This document shows positions 1 through 7,187 of a stretch of DNA of 14,910 nt, in pieces (the first letter of the stretch is position 1; every line of letters starts with the position of its first letter). The notes beneath the pieces are model-generated. The model did not search any database. It was not told the origin of the DNA and saw nothing but the letters and a program-made list of their open reading frames with translations. Source of the stretch: Flavobacterium sp. (GTDB lineage Bacteria; Bacteroidota; Bacteroidia; Flavobacteriales; Flavobacteriaceae); contig DMHA01000257.1 in the NCBI GenBank assembly GCA_003449615.1, forward strand, positions 1 to 14,910, read 5' to 3'. A program made the translations under genes and the position numbers.

Positions 1-753
1 GACCACGTGGGCGGAAAACGTTGCCCGCTCGTTGATACTTGGTGGCAAACCGAAACAGGAGGAATTTTGATTTCAGCCTTAGCTTTTATTACTCCAACAA
101 AACCCACTTATGCCTCTTTGCCTTTGCCGGGAATTCAGGTAGTTTTAATGGACGAAAAACGCAACGAAATCGAAGACAATCAAGTTACAGGAAGCCTTTG
201 TATTAAATTCCCTTGGCCAGGCATTGCTAGAACCATTTGGGGAGATCATCAACGCTATAAAGAAACTTATTTTACTGCGTTCCCCGGAAAATACTTCACT
301 GGAGATGGCGCTTTGCGAGACGAAGTAGGCTATTACAGAATTACAGGTCGTGTAGATGATGTGATTATCGTTTCTGGTCACAATCTTGGTACTGCACCAA
401 TCGAAGATGCGATAAACGAACATCCAGCAGTAGCCGAAAGTGCTGTTGTAGGATTCCCGCACGATGTCAAAGGAAATGCTTTGTATGGTTTTGTAATCCT
501 AAAAGAATCAGGTGAATATAGAGACCGAGCCAACTTGAGCAAAGAGATTAACCAACACATTTCTGATCACATTGGGCCTATAGCTAAACTAGATAAAATT
601 CAGTTTGTTTCTGGTTTGCCAAAAACCCGTTCGGGTAAAATTATGCGTCGTATTCTTCGCAAAATAGCCGAAGGCGATTTCTCTAATTTTGGAGATACTA
701 CCACTTTATTGAATCCAGAAATTGTGGATGAAATTAAGGAAGGTAAATTGTAG
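1..753 (+). CDS. acs: Acetyl-CoA synthetase, C-terminal part (5' truncated by window)
   Basis: This is the C-terminal ~250 residues of an AMP-forming acetyl-CoA synthetase, which makes acetyl-CoA from acetate, ATP and CoA in the cytoplasm. The frame is open from base 1, so the gene begins outside the window. Visible family signatures are DTWWQTETGG near the start, the hinge region TGRVDDVI (about nt 340-370), and PKTRSGKIMRR near the end. The lysine at nt 637-639 in that last motif is the conserved catalytic lysine, which is acetylated in the enterobacterial enzyme. The motif usually written SGHRLGT reads SGHNLGT here, so the Arg is Asn. The gene ends with TAG and is followed at once by a hairpin terminator. 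It converges with the amylase gene and is not obviously part of the starch locus. A propionyl-CoA synthetase relative is possible but less likely. Confidence 0.93.
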   Translation, partial: DHVGGKRCPLVDTWWQTETGGILISALAFITPTKPTYASLPLPGIQVVLMDEKRNEIEDNQVTGSLCIKFPWPGIARTIWGDHQRYKETYFTAFPGKYFTGDGALRDEVGYYRITGRVDDVIIVSGHNLGTAPIEDAINEHPAVAESAVVGFPHDVKGNALYGFVILKESGEYRDRANLSKEINQHISDHIGPIAKLDKIQFVSGLPKTRSGKIMRRILRKIAEGDFSNFGDTTTLLNPEIVDEIKEGKL

Positions 754-773
754 AATATTTTATTTTCAAAAGT

Positions 774-805
774 AAAGGCTGCTCGAGAAGGCAGCCTTTA
801 TTGTT
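774..805 (+). terminator. Rho-independent terminator of acs
   Basis: A perfect 9-bp stem (774-782 AAAGGCTGC with 791-799 GCAGCCTTT) closes an 8-nt loop. It is followed by a T-rich run (TTGTTTTT, 802-809). It starts 21 nt after the acs stop codon and lies between two convergent genes. On the minus strand the run after the stem is weaker (TTTACTTTTG), so it may also help stop amylase transcription. Confidence 0.85.
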
Positions 806-819
806 TTTAAGAGTTTATT

Positions 820-3726
820 TTATTGCTTTATTAACTTCATCACTTTCTGTTCGTTGTTTTCATTCAATATTTTTACAAGGTATATTCCTTTGTTCAAATC
901 ACTAATTGTATATTGATTTTCTTTCAATTGATTGGCATTAAAACTTTTTACCAATTGTCCGTTAATGGAATATATTTCCACTTTTGATGTAATAGTATTC
1001 AAAGTAAAATAATCAGAAGCTGGATTTGGATACAAATAGATTTCGCCATTTAATTCAAATTTATCTGTTCCTAAAGTGGACGGTTTGTTGCCATAAATTC
1101 TGAAACCTCCTGCTTCAATACTAATAGTTGCAGATGTATTTGTCACTTCAAAAGAAGAATTATCCATCAAGTTGTACCAAGTTCCTGTGTAAGGAAAATT
1201 TGGAACAACATTTTGGGAACTGACATCAAAATTGGTCAACACCACCACATTTTTCAATTGAGTAGAAGGCATTGTATTGTCCCAAATAAATAATCTTGGT
1301 GTTAAAATATTTCCTGATTGAATATCAAAACCACTATTGGCAGTAATATTAACGTTGAATATGGGTTCTGTAGTTTTCAGGCTTATCATTTTGGCCCAGT
1401 CGAAATAGATTTTATTTCTATTCACATCCGCCAGCCAATTGTTTACCCATTGTGGTTGTGGTTTTGTATCTAATTTGCAATCTCCTGAGGGAACTCCGCC
1501 ATCAGAGTCAGTATTAACAGTTCCATTATTACATGTCCAAATAGATTTTTCCCAACCTAAAGCTCCGAAATGCCAAATCATTTTTGGTCCTGGAACCAGA
1601 AGCGAAACGGCTCCAATAGCCGACATTCTTGACAAAGCAATATTTAAGTTTTTTACATCGTGTGCTGGGTTTGAACTTTGACCATAATTGAGATTTTTGT
1701 ACATCAATCGTTCTTCGTCGTGACTTTCGGGATAACCAATAACTCGTTTTCCTGTGAAACCATGACTGTCATAACCCATTCTTTCAATGTTGTTAGAAGA
1801 ATTATAACCCATAGACAATTGATTATATTCATTGGTCATTTTGCCCCACATCATTACTCCTTTGCTTGGTGTTTCATTTATTCTGTAATTAGCCCATTGT
1901 TGTTCTTCGCTATCATTTCCTAAATGTTCGAAAATAGCATAATGTGTTGGGTCTAATCCCCAGGAATAATCGGCATAATCTCTAAGAACATCTACTCTAT
2001 CTTGTTGATATGAATTTGTACAAGCATCGCCGCTGGTACAATTTTGAGTAAATCCTTTGGTTAAATCCCAACGGAAACCGTCAATTTTGTATTCTTCAAT
2101 CCATTGTTTCACCACTCTTTTTACATAAGTTTTAGTGTAGGCTGACTGATGATTAAAATCATTTCCAACGTTATAACTGTGCCTCGGAACAACATTAAAA
2201 TAAGGATTGTCAGAAGCTGGACCTCCCCAGCCATCACCATCAGGATCGTTCATCCACATTCGGTTCATTGGATTTCTTCCAAAAGCGTGATTTAGTGCCA
2301 CATCCAGAATTACTGCTATTCCGTTTTGATGACACAAATCGATAAACTCTTTTAATTTTGAACTTGTGCCATAAGCTTTGTCTAACGCCATGTGAAATGA
2401 GGTATTGTAGCCCCAACTTTCGTTACCGTCAAATTCCATTATTGGCATTAATTCGATTGCATTTATTTTAAGATTTTTAAAATAATCGATTCTGTCTATC
2501 AAATTTTGAAAACTTCTATTGGCATCAAAATCACGAACCAAAACTTCATACACTACCAGTTTGTCCTTATCAGGTTTTACAAAACTGTTTGTTGCCGTAC
2601 TCCAAGGATAAGGGGTTTGCCCTGTTTGCAAAACAGTTACTTCTCTTTCTTGACCTGCAGGATAAGCAGGCAAACTTGGGTAATTCCCTGCTGGAATATA
2701 GGGGTCTTCATCATTATTTAAAACTAAGGTAGAATACGGGTCGGCTGTTTTAACCAAAGCCGGAGATCCTGAAGGTGGTGTTTGATCTACAACCCAATAC
2801 TGATAGGTGTAGTTTGTACTAGAAATCAATCCTGTAAGTTCTAACCAAAATTTAGTTGAGCCTGGTGTAGCATCTTTTTTCATGGCATAACTTAATCCAG
2901 GTTGCCAGTTATTGAAACTTCCTGCCACATAAACAAAATCTTTTCCAGGAGCGTCCAAAACCAGCGTGGCTTTGGTTGCATCTCCAGAATTATAATTTAT
3001 TCCTTCAACTAATCCTGAAGGTATTGTTTCAGGCACTATATTTGGATTTACAATTACCGAAAACTTTTTTGTGATAGTTATTGGTCCCTGAGTAACATCC
3101 AACTCGTAGTTTTGATTTGAAGTAATATTAGTATGAGTAAAAGAATAACTCGAAGTACTTGGATTAGTGTTTATACTATTTCCATTGGCTTTAAGATTGT
3201 AATTCGCAAGACCATTTGTATTGTTTGCTGTTATTGTCAAGCTTCCTCCTGAAGCTAGTATAGTAGCACTATTTTGTAAAGGAGCTGTCAAGTTTACAGT
3301 CAACAATCCAACTTCTACAAGAATGTCTTGCGATTTTTTGTCGCCTGTACCGTTTTTTGCTTTTATCAAAAAACCCATTTTTCCAATACTTGTTGCGTTG
3401 TAATAGGTGGTGGGTGTTATTGTTTTTGTATAAGTATCAGTTCCAACATTGTAGGTAAACTTGCTAGCCTCGTCAGAGTTGTCCCAAGTACCGTTGAGTG
3501 GTGTCCCTTTTGGTGTAGTGTCATTCAAATCGAATGCCCAAGCCCACATATATAATGAGTTGCCCACAACGCCCCATGTGGCTTCGTTGATGCTGTTTCC
3601 GTTGATGGTAATTGTTACAGCCGTTGTTTCCTCAAATGAACTTGGACTAACGCTGTAAGTAACGGTTTGCTGTTGGGCAAAACCAAAATAGGTGGCGAGA
3701 AATAATATAAAAGTAATTTTTTTCAT
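820..3726 (-). CDS. Secreted GH13 alpha-amylase with T9SS sorting domain
   Basis: This 968-residue secreted alpha-amylase hydrolyses alpha-1,4 bonds of starch. A signal peptide (about 1-17, ending FGFA) is followed by a beta-rich N-terminal region (20-235) with Trp-rich stretches. Next is a CBM48/E-set-like module (about 245-340, with YVAGSFNNW), then the GH13 barrel (about 390-800). GH13 conserved regions are visible: DVALNH (475-480); GFRWDLTKG (550-558) with the expected nucleophile Asp554; FEHLG with the expected acid/base Glu600; and PESHDEER with His669 and Asp670. Residues from about 893 to the end (YLYPNPASDYF ... GIYLVKI ... KVMKLIKQ) match a type A T9SS C-terminal sorting domain, so the enzyme should be exported to the surface or medium. 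It takes the place of the lipoprotein SusG of Bacteroides. It is last in the susC-led cluster, 57 bp after the preceding gene and behind a terminator-like hairpin. Confidence 0.93.
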   Translation of the reverse strand: MKKITFILFLATYFGFAQQQTVTYSVSPSSFEETTAVTITINGNSINEATWGVVGNSLYMWAWAFDLNDTTPKGTPLNGTWDNSDEASKFTYNVGTDTYTKTITPTTYYNATSIGKMGFLIKAKNGTGDKKSQDILVEVGLLTVNLTAPLQNSATILASGGSLTITANNTNGLANYNLKANGNSINTNPSTSSYSFTHTNITSNQNYELDVTQGPITITKKFSVIVNPNIVPETIPSGLVEGINYNSGDATKATLVLDAPGKDFVYVAGSFNNWQPGLSYAMKKDATPGSTKFWLELTGLISSTNYTYQYWVVDQTPPSGSPALVKTADPYSTLVLNNDEDPYIPAGNYPSLPAYPAGQEREVTVLQTGQTPYPWSTATNSFVKPDKDKLVVYEVLVRDFDANRSFQNLIDRIDYFKNLKINAIELMPIMEFDGNESWGYNTSFHMALDKAYGTSSKLKEFIDLCHQNGIAVILDVALNHAFGRNPMNRMWMNDPDGDGWGGPASDNPYFNVVPRHSYNVGNDFNHQSAYTKTYVKRVVKQWIEEYKIDGFRWDLTKGFTQNCTSGDACTNSYQQDRVDVLRDYADYSWGLDPTHYAIFEHLGNDSEEQQWANYRINETPSKGVMMWGKMTNEYNQLSMGYNSSNNIERMGYDSHGFTGKRVIGYPESHDEERLMYKNLNYGQSSNPAHDVKNLNIALSRMSAIGAVSLLVPGPKMIWHFGALGWEKSIWTCNNGTVNTDSDGGVPSGDCKLDTKPQPQWVNNWLADVNRNKIYFDWAKMISLKTTEPIFNVNITANSGFDIQSGNILTPRLFIWDNTMPSTQLKNVVVLTNFDVSSQNVVPNFPYTGTWYNLMDNSSFEVTNTSATISIEAGGFRIYGNKPSTLGTDKFELNGEIYLYPNPASDYFTLNTITSKVEIYSINGQLVKSFNANQLKENQYTISDLNKGIYLVKILNENNEQKVMKLIKQ

Positions 3727-3745
3727 ATCTTATTGAGTTAATGAT

Positions 3746-3774
3746 AAAAAAGGGTTGCCAAAGACAACCCTTTT
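3746..3774 (-). terminator. Intrinsic terminator between SusE-like gene and amylase
   Basis: A perfect 10-bp stem (3748-3757 with 3765-3774) has a 7-nt loop. Read on the minus strand, the descending arm ends in CCCTTTTTT, which supplies the U-tract. It lies 9 nt after the stop of the second SusE-like gene and 21 nt before the amylase ATG. It can act as a partial terminator that lowers amylase expression relative to the upstream genes, or as a 3'-end stabiliser of a processed mRNA. No separate amylase promoter is evident in the 57-bp gap. Confidence 0.78.
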
Positions 3775-3783
3775 ATGAAACAC

Positions 3784-4536
3784 TTATTGTTTAGTTGCCG
3801 TATAAGTCTTGGCATTAAAATCGGCCGTTATCTTATATGTTCCAGCAACTGTAATTGGAATATCAGATCCACCAGCAACTAAATCTTCCCCATTACTACT
3901 ACCATAGTTTACAGACCAACTATTATCTAATCTGAATTTAAAAGCTCCAACAACCATATTCATAGTAATGGAATAGGTTTTAGTGGCTAAATCATAATCC
4001 AAGTTAGTATCAGAATCCCAACCTGTTGGGGTGGCACTTCCAATAATACCCCAGTCTGGCCAGGCAGGATAAGGGGTTAATTTGATAGTATAAGAATTAG
4101 AAGTTTGAACAATACTACCTGTGGTTCCCACACTAGATTTGACACGAACATCGATAGAACTTTGAACAAATGGAGGAAACCCTGCATCTAATGCGGCTGT
4201 ATTTAGTTCAGAGACAGTAAAGTTTTTAAATCTTTCTGTAGAAGTTGCTACCACTACTGGCTTAGCAAAATTTGTTCCTGCTTCAGCAAATTCTATTCTA
4301 TAATTTACTACAGTTGAAGTACCACTATATGCGGCATAATTCCAAACCATAGTTGTTATCATATCATCTGGCTTGGTTTTGTCCAAAACGATAGTTAATC
4401 CTGTTGTAGGAGCAAGCAATACCGGAGCTGTAGTTAGCGCAACGGCTTCTCTTTCTCCAAGTGTATCTGTACACGATACGGTTACAATGCTTAAAAAAGC
4501 AATTAGTAATTTAATTATATTATTTTTCATAATCAT
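3784..4536 (-). CDS. SusE-like starch-binding surface lipoprotein, one C-terminal module
   Basis: This 250-residue lipoprotein has a hydrophobic signal ending in a lipobox (TVSC, Cys22), followed by TDTLGE. Acidic residues close to the Cys are typical of surface-exported lipoproteins in this phylum. Residues about 38-155 form the N-terminal SusE-type domain (LLAPTTGLTIVLD ... FVWN-like). Residues 162-250 form one SusE/SusF-type carbohydrate-binding module (DWGIIGSATPTGWDSDT ... GAFKFRLDNSW). It is a clear paralogue of the upstream gene but has one module instead of two. The start follows the upstream stop by only 5 nt, which suggests translational coupling. A second in-frame ATG two codons later is equally possible. 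The inferred role is to bind maltooligosaccharides at the surface for SusCD and the amylase. Binding itself is not shown by the sequence. Confidence 0.87.
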   Translation of the reverse strand: MIMKNNIIKLLIAFLSIVTVSCTDTLGEREAVALTTAPVLLAPTTGLTIVLDKTKPDDMITTMVWNYAAYSGTSTVVNYRIEFAEAGTNFAKPVVVATSTERFKNFTVSELNTAALDAGFPPFVQSSIDVRVKSSVGTTGSIVQTSNSYTIKLTPYPAWPDWGIIGSATPTGWDSDTNLDYDLATKTYSITMNMVVGAFKFRLDNSWSVNYGSSNGEDLVAGGSDIPITVAGTYKITADFNAKTYTATKQ

Positions 4537-4541
4537 CTATT

Positions 4542-5540
4542 TTATAATTTAGTCATTGTATAGGTCAATCCAATAAAATCAGCTGTGATTAAATAAGTAC
4601 CCGCTGCAGTTATAGGGATATTATCTCCACCAGAATCTAATGATAAATTATTACCGTTATCTCCATAATTAGAAACCCAACCATGATCTAATCTAAATTT
4701 GAAAGTGCCTACTTTCATTTTTAAGATTAAAGAATATTTTTGGGTTGTAGGGTTATAATCCATAAGTGTGTCTGAATCCCAAGCCGTTGGTGTAGCATCT
4801 CCAATAATACCCCAAGCATTAACTATTGGAGTGATTGTATAGGTTTTGGTGTTGAAATTGGCTACAATTGTATAATTTCCTGCTGTTACAGGAATATTAG
4901 TTCCACCTGGTTCTAACGATAGATTTTTTCCATCATCACCATAATTAGTAGTCCAAGCATTATCTAATCTGAATTTGAATTCACCTGTTGTTAAACCAAG
5001 TGAGATAGAATAAGTATCGGTCAAAGGATTATAAATCATATCCGTACTATTGTCCCAAGCAAATGGGGTAGCACTACCAATAATTCCCCAATTGGGTTGA
5101 TAGGGAGTAACTTTCAAAGTAAAATAATTTGAATTTCCTGCCGATGATTTTATTCGAACGTCTATAGAACCTTCTACAAGAGGAGCTAATCCAAGCGATT
5201 TTGCAGCGGTGTCTAAATTGCCAACAGTAAAATCTTTGAAAAGACTGGTTGTAACTGCCAAAACTATAGGGGCTGCAAAATTAGTCCCTGATTTAGCTGC
5301 TTCAATCGTATAACTTACCGAAGTACCATTTGTACTATTGTCTGTATCATTCCAAACGAAAGTGGTAGCCAAATCGTTTAGTTTTGCACCATCTAATACA
5401 AGGTTAAAACTAGAAGTGGGTGCTAACAAGGTAATACCAGAACTTTTAGTGATAGCCGCTGTATGCTCTATATCATCAGCACATGAAGAAATAGTCATGA
5501 TGCTAATGAAAGCTATTAATAATTTTAATGTGTTTTTCAT
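4542..5540 (-). CDS. susE: SusE-like starch-binding surface lipoprotein, two C-terminal modules
   Basis: This 332-residue lipoprotein has a signal peptide ending TISSC (Cys20), followed by ADD, which fits surface export. An N-terminal SusE-type domain (about 35-147, ITLLAPTSSFNLVLD) is followed by two tandem copies of an ~85-90-residue module. These lie at 151-236 (WGIIGSATPFAWD ... GEFKFRLDNAW) and 243-332 (WGIIGDATPTAWD ... GTFKFRLDHGW). Each copy keeps the aromatic WD, FKFRLD and NYGD positions, consistent with the starch-binding modules of SusE/SusF. It lies 22 bp downstream of susD. By family it should hold starch chains close to the SusCD importer. Calling it SusE rather than SusF rests on its position and N-terminal domain, and the two are hard to tell apart here. 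Confidence 0.87.
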   Translation of the reverse strand: MKNTLKLLIAFISIMTISSCADDIEHTAAITKSSGITLLAPTSSFNLVLDGAKLNDLATTFVWNDTDNSTNGTSVSYTIEAAKSGTNFAAPIVLAVTTSLFKDFTVGNLDTAAKSLGLAPLVEGSIDVRIKSSAGNSNYFTLKVTPYQPNWGIIGSATPFAWDNSTDMIYNPLTDTYSISLGLTTGEFKFRLDNAWTTNYGDDGKNLSLEPGGTNIPVTAGNYTIVANFNTKTYTITPIVNAWGIIGDATPTAWDSDTLMDYNPTTQKYSLILKMKVGTFKFRLDHGWVSNYGDNGNNLSLDSGGDNIPITAAGTYLITADFIGLTYTMTKL

Positions 5541-5562
5541 CTTTATATATATTTAGTATATT

Positions 5563-7176
5563 CTAATAACCTGTATTTTGAGTTAAATTAGGGTTTGCAG
5601 TGATTGAGTTTGAAGGAATTGGAAATAAATTCATATTGGCACTAATAGAAGTTCCATTGGCAATATTACCTTTCCAAGCCCAGTTATAATTTCCACCGCT
5701 AAATTTATTAAAACGAATTAAATCTTGTCTTCTATGACCTTCCCAGTGCAATTCTCTTGCTCTTTCATCAATAATAAAATTAAGATTAACTTGTCCTGCA
5801 GATACATTGGCACTTGATGAACCATTATTAGCTCTTTTTCTCAATTCGTTCAAATAAGTGATGGATTGAGCATTAGCAGTATTTGCATTGTTTGCATTGG
5901 TTGCTCCATCTTTTCTCATTTGGGCTTCGGCATACATTAAATACACGTCGGCTAAACGGAATAATGGGAAATCAGTATCTACAAAAGTAGAACTTGGCCC
6001 AGCAACTCCACCCACTGTTTTGTTTGAAAATTTATGCAATATTGCTCCCTGTGCAGCATTAGTTGGAACGGCAATGTCTAATGTTCTAGTTCCATCGGCT
6101 GTATAGGTTTTTCTAGTATCTGTTGTAAACTCGGAACCGTCAAATTTTTGAACAAATTGTTTTCTCAATCTTAAGGCACCGCCCCAGCCTCCAACACCAA
6201 ACTCGGAACCATTGCTTTCTAATGAACCTACTTGACCGTTTATGATAACTGTTGTAGCCCCATAGTTTTGAGTTTTTACACCATCAGATTGGAGGGTAAA
6301 AATCATTTCGGAAGAAAGATGATTGTCGGCTTTGAAATTATCTGAATAGTTTGTTTTCAGAGTATAACCTCCGGCAATAATTTCGGTACATTTTGTCATA
6401 CACTCGGTATATTTTGGAGTACCAATATAAACCTCTGCGTTCAAATACATTTTGGCCAAAATCATTTGAGCCATTCCTTTGTCAACTCTGCCATACCCAT
6501 TCGTTCTTGCCGCTTTCAAATTTGGAATTACTGCATTCAACTCATTTTCAATGAAAGTAAACAGTTGTTGTCTGTTGTTTTCAGGCCCTTTAAAATCGAT
6601 TGGGTCATTTTCTGAAATCATAGGTGCTTTGCCAAACAAATCCATCATATTATAGTAAGCAAAAGCGCGTAATACTCTCACCTCGTTTCTGTAAAGTTCA
6701 ATATCAGCAAGATCTGAAGTTCCTGTAATGCCTCTAGAGGCTAATTTTTCAGGAGTTGATTGTCTTAAAAAGTCATTGGCAAGAGCCACTTCCACCATGG
6801 TTCTACTGAACATTCCCAATAATAATGGGTTACTGGCCGTCCAAGTATTTCTTTGTAATTCGGCAGTTCCTTCATCGTTTTCATAAGTCCAAATTACCTC
6901 ATCGGTTGTTAGATTTTGCAAATACCACAAACATCTACCAAATTGACTAGTACCCGCATCAATTCCTTGAAGGAATGAAGACCCAGCATCTCCTGTACCT
7001 GTCAAACTAAGATTTCCATAAACACCAGCCAAGGCTTGCTTGTACCCTTGGGGGGTAGAGAATAATTGTTCGGGCGTTAGGATTCTGCTGTCCTCTGCTT
7101 CTACATTCAAATCTTGTGTGCATGAATTTAATATTACACAAGCAAAAAGTAAGTATATAAAATTTATCTTTTTCAT
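5563..7176 (-). CDS. susD: SusD-family starch-binding lipoprotein
   Basis: This 537-residue RagB/SusD-family lipoprotein is the surface partner that caps the SusC channel and binds maltooligosaccharides. A signal peptide ends in lipobox LNSC with Cys19, followed by TQDLNVE. Family landmarks are the N-terminal helical repeat segment with RNEVRVLRAFAYYNMMDLFG (163-182). Near the C-terminus is ERARELHWEGHRRQDLIRF (471-489), a highly conserved SusD signature. Length is typical for the family. It starts 11 bp after the susC stop, so the two are almost certainly co-transcribed. An Asn/Ala-rich stretch (about 424-436) looks like a small surface loop. Starch or maltodextrin as substrate is inferred from the neighbours. 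Confidence 0.95.
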   Translation of the reverse strand: MKKINFIYLLFACVILNSCTQDLNVEAEDSRILTPEQLFSTPQGYKQALAGVYGNLSLTGTGDAGSSFLQGIDAGTSQFGRCLWYLQNLTTDEVIWTYENDEGTAELQRNTWTASNPLLLGMFSRTMVEVALANDFLRQSTPEKLASRGITGTSDLADIELYRNEVRVLRAFAYYNMMDLFGKAPMISENDPIDFKGPENNRQQLFTFIENELNAVIPNLKAARTNGYGRVDKGMAQMILAKMYLNAEVYIGTPKYTECMTKCTEIIAGGYTLKTNYSDNFKADNHLSSEMIFTLQSDGVKTQNYGATTVIINGQVGSLESNGSEFGVGGWGGALRLRKQFVQKFDGSEFTTDTRKTYTADGTRTLDIAVPTNAAQGAILHKFSNKTVGGVAGPSSTFVDTDFPLFRLADVYLMYAEAQMRKDGATNANNANTANAQSITYLNELRKRANNGSSSANVSAGQVNLNFIIDERARELHWEGHRRQDLIRFNKFSGGNYNWAWKGNIANGTSISANMNLFPIPSNSITANPNLTQNTGY

Positions 7177-7187
7177 TTTTTTAATTT

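Noticed and set aside
145..462. Open frame antisense to acs
   Set aside because: It lies wholly inside a well-conserved gene in another frame and has no recognisable protein features. The same applies to the other antisense frames across susC, the amylase and the transporter.
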